Notes: generated by a model from the sequence alone, not told the origin. A DNA stretch of 64,000 bases from Telmatactis stephensoni (GCA_029948255.1 JALIZF010001631.1:186001-250000), one strand, 5' to 3'; numbered from the stretch's first letter, positions 27,101 to 34,282 are shown. Numbers and translations are program-made.

Positions 27101-27498
27101 TCTTCTTCTGGTAAATACGTTCAACCGAGAGTCTCTTTTTCTTGGCATTTTTCTTGGGAGAATTCAGGTTTATTTCCTGAAAGATATATCAAAATAAAGC
27201 CACAGAATTAGAGAGAGAGATTACATTGCTCAAAGATCATGTTTCGCTTATTTTACGGCCTGAATCTGGACGATCAAAGTCGGCTTTCACAAAGTTGTTT
27301 TCGCAGCATTCGTTGAAGATTTTTCAATTGAATTTTAGCCAAAATATTTTCCGATCCAGTCAATCTTTTTCTACTTTGATAACACAGTTCAAGTTAATAA
27401 TCCTTAAACGAATTTCTAGGGACGTTTTATCGAGTTCAAGTGGAAAATAAAGGTATTTAAAAGCGAAATACCTGAAGAGGTTCCGATTCACTCGCCAT
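755..27498 (-). CDS. TOP2: DNA topoisomerase II, 20 exons, C-terminus outside window
   Basis: Nuclear ATP-dependent type IIA topoisomerase that passes one DNA duplex through another. Exons in transcription order: 27472-27498, 26942-27176, 22669-22732, 22353-22596, 20642-20857, 19955-20146, 19243-19482, 16642-16698, 15017-15256, 14320-14556, 13546-13761, 12981-13073, 12733-12847, 10901-11022, 9335-9715, 8883-9082, 8285-8420, 7191-7386, 1372-1613, 755-838. All junctions are GT-AG and keep frame, giving 3,537 nt or 1,179 residues. The predicted start MASESEPLQ joins EINLNSPKKN and then the family motif RIYQKKTQLEHILLRPD. Key residues sit about five positions after their human TOP2A counterparts: E466 of EGDSAKT, D546/D548/D550 of DQDQDG, and Tyr810 of SPRYIFT. 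The last exon seen encodes TPKDLWNEDLNNFLEELE, the end of the catalytic core. The charged C-terminal domain should lie left of position 755, mostly off the window. The donor after 1372 (AAG|GTCAGG) is the weakest. Invertebrates usually have one TOP2, so A/B assignment is not meaningful. Confidence 0.97.
1700..1769. repeat. (AAT)n microsatellite, 3' side of element A
   Basis: About 70 bp of AAT trinucleotide repeat directly against the 3' end of the minus-strand retrotransposon fragment at 1770-2461. Confidence 0.97.
1770..2461 (-). mobile_element. Element A: 5'-truncated endonuclease-type non-LTR retrotransposon
   Basis: Minus-strand fragment of about 690 bp holding only the 3' end of the retrotransposon ORF (1861 to about 2460) and a short 3' UTR. 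The protein starts inside the repeat-flanked boundary as QKENVDPKCRVCG. It shows a zinc knuckle CX2CX8HX4C, then PDVTVLNRAARKWTFVDFSV, a PD-X(n)-D pattern fitting the restriction-like endonuclease of R2/R4-group retrotransposons, then EEKIAKYSPLAKEI. Reverse transcriptase is missing. (AAT)n abuts both ends. The protein is clearly different from elements B and C, so at least two families used the same kind of site. Confidence 0.8.
2462..2502. repeat. (AAT)n microsatellite between elements A and B
   Basis: About 41 bp of AAT repeat forming the 5' border of element A and the 3' border of element B. Confidence 0.97.
2503..4342 (-). mobile_element. Element B: 5'-truncated endonuclease-type non-LTR retrotransposon
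   Basis: Minus-strand insertion of about 1.84 kb with a 560-codon open frame (2647-4329). It begins inside reverse transcriptase with GVLQGDCLSPLLFNLCFN. The catalytic box reads FADN where FADD is expected (N73), so the second aspartate is lost. Further on are a maturase/thumb region, a zinc knuckle CSFCLSPESLLHVVAGC (CX2CX7HX4C), and RPDLLFLIHSKCLYVLELTV, the PD...E restriction-like endonuclease signature. The 3' end reads AATAAAGTTTCC then (ATT)n; the same 3' terminus is in element C. Flanked by AAT tracts at 2462-2502 and 4343-4376. Confidence 0.88.
4343..4376. repeat. (AAT)n microsatellite, 5' side of element B
   Basis: About 34 bp of AAT repeat directly against the 5' truncation of element B. 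About 125 bp of unrelated sequence follows before the next AAT tract. Confidence 0.95.
4502..4516. repeat. Short (AAT)n tract at 3' end of element C
   Basis: Five AAT units directly against the 3' terminus (minus-strand AATAAAGTTTCC) of element C. Confidence 0.9.
4517..6113 (-). mobile_element. Element C: 5'-truncated relative of element B
   Basis: Minus-strand insertion of about 1.6 kb whose open frame (4655 to about 6113) starts at QESENQHLLNRF, a point inside the reverse transcriptase of element B, and continues to the same C-terminus ending in DLLKF. It shares the zinc knuckle (CSLCLMPESLLHVVAGC) and the endonuclease motif (RPDIVLSISNKCLYILELTV) with B, at clearly less than full identity, so it is a related subfamily and not a recent duplicate. 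The apparent poly-Tyr start of the open frame is translated microsatellite (6114-6183), not protein. Confidence 0.87.
6114..6183. repeat. (AAT)n microsatellite, 5' side of element C
   Basis: About 70 bp of AAT repeat directly against the 5' truncation point of element C. Confidence 0.97.
6184..7190. other. Rest of TOP2 intron 18
   Basis: No gene seen. At about 6482-6545 there is a small array of about three imperfect units containing GGTCACGGCACACTAACA; the rest is unremarkable AT-rich intron. Confidence 0.6.
7191..13761 (-). CDS. TOP2: TOP2 exons 11-18: breakage-reunion core with catalytic Tyr810
   Basis: Exons 11-18 encode the winged-helix, tower and coiled-coil regions. Exon 11 has KYYKGLGTSTPKEAKEYF, exon 13 NKELILFSNTDNERSIPS, exon 14 GLKPGQRKVVFTCLKRND and AYHHGE. 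Exon 15 (9335-9715, the longest coding exon at 127 codons) has QNFVGSNNVNLLQPVGQFG, GGKDAASPRYIFTML with Arg809-Tyr810, the tyrosine that forms the 5'-phosphotyrosyl link to DNA, and PVVLLNGIEGIGTGYSTKIP. Exon 17 has DYREYHTDTSVKF; exon 18 has the C-gate segment KLNNQARFIIEKIEG. The exon 16/17 join gives PSILDYREY, one residue shorter than the human PPLITDYREY. Confidence 0.95.
7387..8284. other. TOP2 intron 17
   Basis: No coding sequence recognised. Around 8050-8105 a small palindrome pairs ATGCAAGGGGAATA with TATTCCCCTTGCAT, followed by a further copy of the right arm. Confidence 0.6.
9716..10900. other. TOP2 intron 14
   Basis: About 1.2 kb between exons 14 and 15; I see no gene or clear repeat. 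Confidence 0.6.
11324..12283. mobile_element. Foldback element in TOP2 intron 13
   Basis: The ends are inverted repeats: TTTATATAATAGAATTTTAC followed by GAGC on the left and GCTCGTAAAATTTTATTATA followed by TAAA on the right, about 0.96 kb apart. No transposase is seen between them. Superfamily not assigned. Confidence 0.55.
12291..12457. mobile_element. Short foldback element (MITE-like)
   Basis: Left end ATCAGGCGTAGCTATGTTCT continues GTACTCTGATG; the right end is its reverse complement (…AGAACATAGCTACGCCTGAT). Arms of roughly 35 bp, total 167 bp, non-coding, lying a few bases from the larger foldback at 11324-12283. Confidence 0.75.
13880..14125. repeat. Dispersed repeat, copy 1 (TOP2 intron 10)
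   Basis: Shares a long, diverged stretch with 16935-17215, including GAGTTTCAAAGAGGATTTTC, AGGAATGTAAAC and CCAGGAGTTCTCCA. Both copies sit in TOP2 introns in the same orientation. No coding capacity. Confidence 0.65.
14131..14279. mobile_element. Short foldback element
   Basis: ACCGAATGCAAATATGGC on the left pairs with GCCATATTTGCATTTGGT on the right, with one mismatch; about 149 bp and non-coding, just downstream of the dispersed repeat. Confidence 0.55.
14320..15256 (-). CDS. TOP2: TOP2 exons 9-10: TOPRIM domain
   Basis: Exon 9 (15017-15256, 80 codons) encodes KIKGIPKLDDANDAGG, then the TOPRIM glutamate motif LTEGDSAKTLA and GRDHYGVFPLRGK. Exon 10 (14320-14556, 79 codons) supplies the acidic motif IMTDQDQDGSHIKGLLLNF. 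These four acidic residues bind the Mg ions used in strand cleavage in all type II topoisomerases. All are present, so the enzyme is predicted to be active. The acceptor of exon 9 lies directly beside a 35 bp minisatellite. Confidence 0.96.
15258..15643. repeat. 35 bp minisatellite next to TOP2 exon 9 acceptor
   Basis: About eleven tandem copies of a 35 bp unit beginning GGTAAAAACAGGAAAGTCAC and ending AATGGGATCTT. Units alternate between GGTAAAA and GGTTAAA and between CTAACAA and CTAGCAA. It starts two bases from the exon 9 acceptor (exon border 15256), so on the transcribed strand the pyrimidine-rich TTTCCTGTTTTTAC upstream of the AG is repeated in every unit. Confidence 0.96.
15656..16340. 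mobile_element. Foldback element with nested hairpin (TOP2 intron 8)
   Basis: Outer arms pair ATTTTAAATTTTAATCAAAC (left, 15661 on) with GTTGGATTAAAATTTAAATT (right, to about 16338). Inside the left part a strong hairpin pairs CCAAAGTTGGTGCTTTTTGT with ACAAAAAGCACCAACTTTGG (about 15745-15870). A related left end is at 24165-24390. Confidence 0.65.
16935..17215. repeat. Dispersed repeat, copy 2 (TOP2 intron 7)
   Basis: Diverged copy of 13880-14125 sharing GAGTTTCAAAGAGGATTTTC, TTTTTACTGGCT and TTCCAGGAGTTCTCCA. Confidence 0.65.
17826..17990. mobile_element. Short foldback element
   Basis: TTTTGACATTTTTCAT…GAACCAATCAGGTAC on the left pairs with GTACTTGATTGGTTC…ATGAAAAATGTCAAAA on the right with a few mismatches. 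About 165 bp, no coding. Confidence 0.65.
18306..18430. mobile_element. Short foldback element abutting the 29 bp minisatellite
   Basis: TAATACCATGACTCCTTCGG at the left pairs with the reverse complement at the right (…GGGTCATGGTATTA); arms of nearly 60 bp with scattered mismatches, 125 bp in total. A degraded relative seems to be at 34435-34530. The minisatellite starts a few bases after its right end. Confidence 0.7.
18436..19219. repeat. 29 bp minisatellite in TOP2 intron 7
   Basis: About 27 tandem copies of a 29 bp unit, TAGGTAGCTGTATCAATGGT plus GTTTTACTA, nearly all identical, with single-base variants in a few units (GTTGTACTA, CTGTACC). It ends 23 bp from the exon 7 donor (exon border 19243), so it lies at the very start of intron 7. 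The high homogeneity suggests recent expansion. Confidence 0.98.
19243..27176 (-). CDS. TOP2: TOP2 exons 2-7: GHKL ATPase and transducer domains
   Basis: Exons 2 to 7 encode the N-terminal gate. Exon 2 carries the RIYQKKTQLEHI start of the ATPase and MWVYDD. The exon 2/3 junction splits the Val codon of DEILVNAADNK (E85 should be the catalytic base and N89 the Mg-binding Asn, by homology). Exon 4 has WNDGRGIP, FGQLLTSSNYDD and the ATP-lid motif TGGRNGYGAKLCN near residues 158-169. Exon 5 starts VWSKNMSKAGEP and contains DYTCITFSPDL. Exon 7 holds the transducer QTK loop (SQTKENMTL, Q381-K383), which contacts ATP gamma-phosphate in the family. Introns 2 and 4 are long and carry repeats. Confidence 0.95.
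20334..20545 (-). mobile_element. tRNA-derived SINE
   Basis: On the minus strand the sequence reads GGGTGGCACAGTTGGTTAGT, with an A-box-like TGGCACAGTTGG, and about 35 bp later GAGTTAGATTCCC, a B-box-like match, as in a tRNA-derived RNA polymerase III promoter. A non-tRNA body follows towards 20340 containing GAGTGCACCGTCAGCTTCCT. It lies in TOP2 intron 5. Anticodon loop and acceptor stem do not form a proper tRNA, so this is a SINE and not a tRNA gene. Confidence 0.7.
22733..26941. other. TOP2 intron 2 (4.2 kb)
   Basis: No coding sequence of confidence. It contains an imperfect foldback at about 22851-22978 (TATTGGTCGACTATCCAACT against a diverged complement), a foldback family left end at 24165-24390, and at 26130-26800 a region starting TTAAGGTAATGCGCTCGCAC that shares CACCGTGACCCCCATTTTC-type sequence with the TTAA-flanked element at 54205-54963. 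Confidence 0.55.
24165..24390. mobile_element. Foldback relative of the 15656 element
   Basis: Shares ACATTTTAAATTTTAATC, GAAAAGA.CACACCAAA and CAAAGTTATGGG.GGCC with the left part of 15656-16340. Its inner hairpin pairs AACGTTCG…GGTGGGCAAG with CTTTTGCCCACC…CGAACGTTT. No matching far end was found nearby, so it is partial. Confidence 0.5.
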
Positions 27499-27556
27499 CT
27501 TGTCCTCTTCAACGGCCAACACTTTGAGCGCCAAAACTCAAACTTTATATCACGTG
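27496..27556 (-). promoter_or_regulatory. Putative TOP2 core promoter with E2F-like site
   Basis: Reading the minus strand towards the ATG at 27498-27496, there is an E-box CACGTG (27551-27556), a TATA-like TATAAAG (27543-27549), and TTTGGCGC (27528-27535), which fits the E2F consensus TTTSGCGC. TOP2 is cell-cycle regulated in animals, so an E2F-type site about 30 bp before the start codon is plausible. A TATA box here would leave a very short 5' leader. Sites were found by eye; function is inferred. Confidence 0.45.
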
Positions 27557-27860
27557 ATTCGATCCGAGGACCTGCGCCGCTGTTTCGGTCCAAAATGGCG
27601 GCCAAATTTTGAAATAAGGAAGTGAGGAATTAATAAAAATAGATAGGTAGTTTTTTAATCGATCTTTGACTTTTTCTAAATTTTGGTGACTGAATCATAT
27701 TCCGTTAATTCTTCGTGCTCCTCTAGTAGCAAATATTAGAATTTACAAACAAAAATAAGCATGATTAAAGCATGTTTATGGAAATGTCAAATGAAATTCA
27801 CTTCGGCTACCGAGTGTGAGTACATCAGAGTACATTGATGGTAGTTTAAACAATCGTTAC

Positions 27861-27899
27861 CTTTTTCTTTACTGTGGTGTCGCTTTCGAGTTCATCCAT
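27861..27899 (-). CDS. Possible alternative first exon of TOP2
   Basis: The minus strand has ATG at 27899-27897 followed by MDELESDTTVKKK and a donor AAG|GTAACG, thirteen whole codons in phase 0. The regular first exon (27472-27498) also ends in phase 0, so this one could join exon 2 at 27176 without breaking frame, giving an alternative lysine-rich N-terminus. A second E2F-like sequence, TTCCCGCGCC, lies upstream at 27961-27970. The regular exon, ending PLQ, resembles the vertebrate TOP2A N-terminus better, so this is only a candidate. Confidence 0.35.
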
Positions 27900-28452
27900 T
27901 GTATTGAAATAACTTACAAATACCTCAGTACAAAATAAATAAATAACACAGTCCGAGTCGTTCCCGCGCCAGCACGAGCACGAGTTCTAGAATGTCTTTA
28001 TACAATTACAATATATACACCCAAGACAATCACACTTTTTTTTGTCATCTCAGCGATTCATCATTCGCTTGACTCTTGATTGACAATAAATACAGCTTCT
28101 CCACTTCACACTAGACATAGAACCTGGTTCCATTCATCATGACATTTGCTAGCATTTGGCCGCGTACACTTGAGGGGCCTGGAATAAGGTTCCGGTTCTT
28201 GGGGCAGTCGGGGCATAAAGATATCTCTTTTGGTGAATACAGAGTCCCTGTTTTATCAGGGTACATAAGGTGTTTTGCGTGATACGTAATGGCCCTAAAA
28301 TTAACCGCGTGCTTATGACTGAACTTCGCTCCGTGTCGCGTGATTTTAATACACTATCCTTCGAATTTCCGTGAGATGTGATCGACCGGAGAGCAATAGG
28401 CGACTTCGAGCTTTTTGTTTTTTTGTTTTTTTGTTTTTACATGTAAGTTATT

Positions 28453-29455
28453 ACAACAACAACAACAACAACAACAACAACGTTTTATTTGGCACTGTAT
28501 ACTTAAAGTACATAGGTGAAATCCAAATAAGTTAAATTTCTCTATAATTTTAAGTCTCTAATTTCCTTTCTCGTATCAGCATGCATTTATATACATGTGC
28601 TGACACAGTTTTTTGTAGAAAGCTTGTTCTGGGATTCATCAGAAATAAAAAACGATTATCAGTGTTCATGTTGTTGATATTAATATTAGTATTTTTTTGA
28701 ATAAGTTCTGCTAATTCTTTTCTGTTAGTGTCATAAAGTGGACACCAGATAAGAAAATGCTTTTCCGATTCTATTCCCATATTGCATACTGGGCAAATCC
28801 TTTGTTCATAAATCAGGTACGGCCTTCTATACCGTCCCATTTCTACTTCAAGTCTATGATTACTAATTCGTAATTTTGTGAAAGCCACTCTGTGCTTAGT
28901 GTTGGTGACGTGACTTAGATAGTCTTCAAAAACATACTTTCTTTTGAATTGACGGAATATTCTTAGTTTGTTTTTTTGTCTGCTATCTTTTCTTATATCG
29001 TTATGGATGTTGCTCCACCAATTTTGGATTTCGATATCACTTATTCTCTGTTTGATTACCTTTTTAATTTGTTTCAATTTCAATTGAGGCTCATTCTGGC
29101 TCATCCAGATTGTCCCTAATCCTACATGATCCAAGGCATTCTTTATTTTGTTACTCCAAAAGGCCTTGGATTTCTCGTTTTTTATTGCTTGGTATATCAG
29201 AGTTGAAAGTTTCTGAATTTCTGAATTTATGTCTATGAATTTAAGCCAATAGCTTAAGCTTCTAGCTACTGCTTTGCATTTTATTGGTAACCTTCCCAAT
29301 TCGGCTCTGCATGCATCATTACTAGCATACTTAGTTACTCCCAAAATCATTTTACAGAATTTTATATGAACCATTTCCATTGGTTCTTCATCATTAGAGT
29401 TTTTCGTTTCGATCCCCCAGACCTCGTAAGTTATTATACCCTTTTCACAGGGACC
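28453..29455 (-). mobile_element. 3' fragment of a non-LTR retrotransposon ending in an AAC tract
   Basis: A minus-strand open frame (ORF 28550-29380, extendable upstream to LTYEVWGIETKN near 29430) encodes the C-terminal part of a LINE-type ORF2: KFCKMILGVTKYASNDACRA, ELGRLPIKCKAVARSLSYWL, LRISNHRLEVEMGRYRRP and a zinc-knuckle-like ICPVCNMGIESEKHFLIWCP. This arrangement is typical of a LINE family common in cnidarians; clade (L2/CR1/Jockey side) not settled. Reverse transcriptase is missing. The 3' end runs into a (TTG)n tail, read as (ACA)n at 28453-28481. Confidence 0.8.
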
Positions 29456-29591
29456 GCGGAGACGAGGAAGCTAGGGGGTAAGCCCACCACTTTCTGCGCT
29501 ACCTAGTCAAATGTTCTGTTTAAAAACTTTTTTTGATTGGATAGCCTATTTTCAAATGCTACCCCCCTTCCCCCTCCCTCCCCCTCCTCCA

Positions 29592-29630
29592 CCCCCCCCC
29601 CCCCCCCACACACACACACACACACACACT
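29592..29630. repeat. (C)n(CA)n composite microsatellite
   Basis: A run of about 16 C followed by CA repeats. The same composite is at 45309-45340. Confidence 0.95.
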
Positions 29631-29707
29631 TTTCAAGGTGCTCCGCTCTTGATTGGTCTAAAATTAGACTAGCCGCGTGTATATTGGTAGAGATATATCA
29701 TATATTA

Positions 29708-29848
29708 GAGTGGTTTTCATAAACCCGTGAAATACATTTTAGCGTATTTAGTACTATTACACTATAATTCTTTTGTTTTCCATTGTTTAAATCTGGCTAT
29801 TACACTGTAATAAGTAAAATTTGTTTCACGGGTTTATGAAAAGCACTC
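29708..29848. mobile_element. TA-flanked MITE, copy a
   Basis: 141 bp with terminal inverted repeats GAGTGGTTTTCATAAACCCG (TGAAA follows) and its near-perfect complement ending GCACTC, bordered by TA on both sides. TA target duplications fit the Tc1/mariner/IS630 superfamily, whose transposase remains are 1-2 kb away. Confidence 0.8.
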
Positions 29849-29935
29849 TAGTAGAAATATATCATATATATTAGTAGAGATATTTCATATATTAGTAGAG
29901 ATAGATACATCATATATTAGTAGAGATATATCATA

Positions 29936-30087
29936 GAGTGGTTTTCATAAACCCGTGAAATACACTTTAGCTTATTACACTTTATTACACTTTGGCTCTT
30001 TTGTATTCTATTATATTTCTTGACTATTACACTTTATTACACTTTGATTAGTACACTTTGTTTCACGGGTTTATGAAAAGGCCACTC
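29936..30087. mobile_element. TA-flanked MITE, copy b
   Basis: 152 bp, same termini as copy a (GAGTGGTTTTCATAAACCCG … CACGGGTTTATGAAAAGGCC ACTC), flanked by TA. The interior is rich in repeated ATTACACTTT. Confidence 0.8.
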
Positions 30088-31307
30088 TATATATAGACTA
30101 TTAGAGTGATGGCACTTAGAGTGATTTTCACCGGACTGTGAAATAGTTACTAGAGGCTGAGTGGTTTTCATAAACCTGTGAAACAAAAGTTAATTATTAG
30201 CTAGTAGAGTGCAAACAATAAATCCGTGAAAGAGTACTAACTATTTTGTACAATTTAGTCAAAAATAGTTGAAGCGTGAAAAGCAACAGAACTAATTTGC
30301 ATAACTAAATATAAGGACACAAAACCACTAAAGACGCAAAACACAACGAAACATCAAAGCAGTTTCTTGTGCTTTATTTTCCCAGTAACAAAATTTTAAT
30401 GATTTGACAGACTCATCAAAGACGCAAACACAATGAATTTATCTCTGGTATTTTATTGCCACCAAATCCCATTCCATTTAGTGCGCTTTCCCAGTAACTA
30501 AATTAAACCAATGGACACAAAACACACTTAAGACGACTGACGCAAATGAATTGTTTCGTATTTCATTTGCCTCTCCATTCTTTATTAAATAAAAAAGGCG
30601 GCTCTAAACAAAACGCGCGCCAGGCAATCAGCGTTAGCTAAATTGATAACGATAAATTACAATTATTAGGTCAGTTTACAAAGCGGAAAATGAAAATTGA
30701 TCTAGTCACTTTTTCTTAACTTACAATTTTCCATGACCTTTTGTAGTATTTCCTTACTGTAACCTGGGAAATTTGACTAAAAGAGTCAACAATCGCCAGC
30801 AAAGAATTATCTTTTAAAGCCCCAGGTTTTTTTCGGGCCATAGCCTTTGCCAAGGCAAAGGTCATTTCTATGGGATTAAGGTCATAGCTGTAGCCAGGTA
30901 ACTTAACCAAGGTGATGCTTTAGGGAGCCAAGATGTTGGCCAAATCCACATCGTTATGTATGCTTGCGTTGTCGGCCAGCAAATAGGAATTTCTTGGAAG
31001 TAACGGCAATACTTGATTTCGTATATACATCGTTGATGAGCACAATGTTATAATTTCCTTCAATAGGTATGGCAGTTAGAACCCCTTCCATAAAGCCCAT
31101 GGCCGCCAAGACGGAATGAGTTTTTGTTCCATTTTTAGGTTGATAAGAGGGCAGGGAGTAGCCACTCTCGCAGCGACCGTATTTACGTAAATCAGTATCA
31201 GAAGCAAAACCGGTTTCGTCGAAAAAATACAAAGTCCTGGGATCTATTGTTCTTCTCCAGCGAATAAAATCCAGGCGTCTCTGTTGCGTGTAAGGGGAAA
31301 ACCGCTC

Positions 31308-31316
31308 ATTTGCTAC
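31308..31316. repeat. 9 bp target-site duplication, left
   Basis: ATTTGCTAC, repeated exactly at 31822-31830 on the other side of the inserted element. Confidence 0.9.
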
Positions 31317-31821
31317 TAGTCCAGTCCCAGACTCTCTTTCTTGCCGCTCCAGGACTCGCGGAGAAAGAGAGTCCAGTATAACTTGCATGCGCATGTGCAA
31401 AACGAGCCAATCAGATTAAAGTTTTATTTTGAGAGCTTGCAATATGCAAATGTCAGTGTTTGGTAGCAGTGGTAGTGATGCGTATCGAAAAATTCACAAA
31501 TACGTCTTTCACAACTGTCCATCCGTAAATGGCCTGTAACTGCTCAAACTTTGGTAAAAGATTATAGTTGGTTTTTCCAAGTGCATAGCTCACTGAATCA
31601 ATTAACAAATGGCTTTCCGAAATGAGACTGATATCGTGTATACAAAACTCTTCTTCAGCTATCTTGAATCATTAGACGACTTTAGTATTTGTAACCACGC
31701 GATCACCACATTCATGTGGTGATCGCGTGGTCACTAAGCTGACATGCGTATGCAAGTTATACTGGACTCTCTTTCTCCGCGAGTCCTGGAGCGGCAAGAA
31801 AGAGAGTCTGGGACTGGACTA
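31317..31821. mobile_element. Mutator-like foldback MITE, copy 1
   Basis: 505 bp with long, nearly perfect inverted arms starting TAGTCCAGTCCCAGACTCTC and including TTGCCGCTCCAGGACTCGCG, and containing GCATGCGCATGTGCA. A central hairpin (31694-31731) pairs ACCACGCGATCACCACA with its complement across TTCA. The 9 bp duplication and long terminal repeats fit Mutator-like elements best. No coding capacity. Inserted in the transposase ORF; removing it together with one duplication restores the frame. Confidence 0.85.
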
Positions 31822-32533
31822 ATTTGCTACCTGAACACATTTTTTTCTGGTAATGTTTGATGTGTAGAGCAGGTTGCGGATCGTTGACAAGGATGGAGTG
31901 TCGACTGGTGCGAGGTTGAAATCATGCACAACCATTTGTTGAATTTCTCTTATGTACATTGTAGGGTATATGACGACCATAGCTTCAACATACATTTCAA
32001 GACATCTGGGGAAAACTTTCGGTCTTGAATTTTCATAACCTTGTGGCATGAAGGTTGCTTTTGTACGGAAAAGGTCGACTATTTTGCAAACGCAATTGTA
32101 ACTAACCTTACAAATACGTGCTGTAGCGGCAACATCTTGAAGGTTAATGAGGGTGACGACAATCTGTATTCTTTTCTGTAATGGGTATATCGATAGATAC
32201 CTTGAAAATTGTTAAATCTCCAAGACATTTGAAATGACAAATAAATCGAGCTTGCTGCTTCGGGCTTCAATATGCATACTCACAGACTTTGATTCACGCG
32301 CGCTCCAAATGCTTGATTATGCAACTTTTATGTTTGTCACAAGCAGACGCCAAATAGAGATGTTTCATAAGTCAGTTCTCTTTACGCTACTTTGACGCTT
32401 TGACGCTGCACGCTTTTCGTGTTTATTTGAATAACAAAGACGGCAAATAGATCGTTGTGAATCGTTGTGTAGAGATACGAAACACGAATCCATTGTTTAA
32501 AATGAGAACTATACATTCTTTATCCAGTCGCTA

Positions 32534-32673
32534 GAGTGCATGCACTTATTCCGTGAAACAAACACTACTAATTAGTAGTAAATAGTGTTGATTAGACAAT
32601 AGAAACAAAGGAATTACCATAATTTAGCACTATTTTGTGTTATTTATGTTTCACGGATTAAGTGCGTGCACTC
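32534..32673. mobile_element. TA-flanked MITE, copy e
   Basis: 140 bp, ends GAGTGCATGCACTTATTCCG and the complement …CGGATTAAGTGCGTGCACTC, flanked by TA. Same subterminal CCGTGAAAC as copies a and b but a different outer stretch, so it is a separate subfamily. Confidence 0.75.
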
Positions 32674-32936
32674 TATAATTTACAAGAAAATCCGGCGCAA
32701 ACAGTTCATCCGTGAAATTGTTGTCAAAAAATTTGAAAACAAATTTTAACAACATTGAACTAACTCTGTTAATTTGTGTTTTCTACACAGGGAGCCCGGC
32801 TTTTAAGAGTCATAAATAAAAGAATAAATCAATTAGTATTTTGGGTTTCCTGTGTTGAGATTTGAAACGAGACGCTAATAATGGAGAGTTTCCGGTAATC
32901 GTAACTGCCAGTAACCTGATAGAAGATTACATGGGG

Positions 32937-33061
32937 TAACTTGAGAGCAGTTTGAAATTCAAATCTAACGTATCAGTGTAACGCACTCTCTTATTGACTG
33001 TTACTAAGAGAGTGCGTTACACTGATACGTTAGATTTGAATTTCAAACTGCTCTCAAGTTA
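32937..33061. repeat. Perfect 57 bp inverted repeat (hairpin)
   Basis: Arm 32937-32993 (TAACTTGAGAGCAGTTTGAA…) is the exact reverse complement of 33005-33061, with an 11 nt loop. No mismatch in 57 bp. Confidence 0.97.
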
Positions 33062-33141
33062 TTTGGTGCAAGAATTGTTCACTTTGAGGTAAAAGCACCA
33101 AATTTGGCACAGTTGTAGTATTCGATGAGCTGATCAATTTA

Positions 33142-33590
33142 AGCTATGGATCCCACCTGAATTCGTCCAGGGGGGGGTCAAATTTGACACTTAGGGGGGT
33201 AGGGTAGGTCAAATCTACCTAGAAAATTATAAAATGCAGACAACACCACCCAGACAGTGCAAAACATACCAAAAGTTTTCTGTTGGATCTGTTTGTTAAG
33301 TCTAGCTATGGATCCATCCAAGATTCGATCAGGGGGGTGCTAAATATTTCACTTTGGGGGGTAGGGTAAGTCAAATTTACCTAAAATAATCTAAAATGCA
33401 GACAACACTACCCGGACAGTGCGAAACTTACCAAAATTTTGCTTTTAGATCTGTTTGTTAGTTCTAGCTATAACACCGTCCAATTTTTTATCAGGGGGGT
33501 TGAGTATCACACTTAGGGGGGTAGTGTAAGTCAAATTTAACTGGGCTAAAACAACCTAAAATGGAGACAGCACCACCCAGTCATTTTGTG
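33142..33590. repeat. Diverged tandem repeat, about 160 bp unit
   Basis: Three diverged units starting near 33142, 33303 and 33466 with TAGCTATGGATCC-like starts, then a G-run, CACTTTGGGGGGTAGGGTAAG-like sequence, and AAAATGCAGACAACAC.ACCC. Non-coding. Confidence 0.75.
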
Positions 33591-34282
33591 ATTTGATTTT
33601 TAATTTCTATAAAAAACAAAAATTGAAAATGAGAAAAATTGGTATTTTTTGATTTTCGAATCAAACTAAAATTGAATTCAATGATAATTTTCGATTTTCT
33701 ACTTTAGAGGAAAATCGAATGAACGAAACGCCCACGGACCTTACTCGTTACATTCGTTACTGTTCGCCATTTTGACTGACTGATGTTCACATATCCTCTC
33801 ATTTCAAATGATCTGAACCAGTGGGACAATGAAAATTGTTTGTATAAATACTTTATCTTGTTTGTATGCTTTTACCGACTCTCCAGAAAGGCTGGCATGA
33901 GCATTTGATTGTGATTTATCTTCCTCTATATTATTCTTGCATTTCACCATCTTACCGAAAGACAAGCTTTATCGCTAGCGACCTCCCCCTCCTTCCACAG
34001 GCATTCGCTGAAACCTTCCCCGCCCCCTCTCAGGAATGATTTGCACCCATTTCCTTTTTCAATTTTCAAAATATTGAAGATTGAAAAAGAGTTCAATTTT
34101 CGATTTTCATTTTTCATTTTTCAATTTTCAAGAAAATGAAATTCGAAAACTGACGTCAAGAATTGTTTTTCTTGATTTAAAATCGTCAAAAATGAATTTC
34201 GAAGCCTTTTTCATTTTCCAAATACACAGAAAAACGAATGGCCCTAAGGTACACGCATTGTACACGCATTGAAAACATACAA

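Larger units (their letters stand above)
30716..32200 (-). pseudogene. IS630/Tc1-like DDE transposase, broken
   Basis: Minus-strand remains of a transposase. From about 32200 an HTH-like region reads RIQIVVTLINLQDVAATARI, running on to MPQGYENSRPKVFP and ending CVQVAN at the insertion point 31822. After the 505 bp insert the frame resumes as ERFSPYTQQRRLDFIRWRR, then YFFDETGF (first catalytic Asp). A one-base shift near 31030 moves the next part, LADNASIHND (second Asp), to another frame, and a stop precedes LVKLPGYSYDLNPIEMTF (third acidic residue Glu). All three DDE positions survive, but insert, frameshift and stop make it inactive. Confidence 0.8.
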
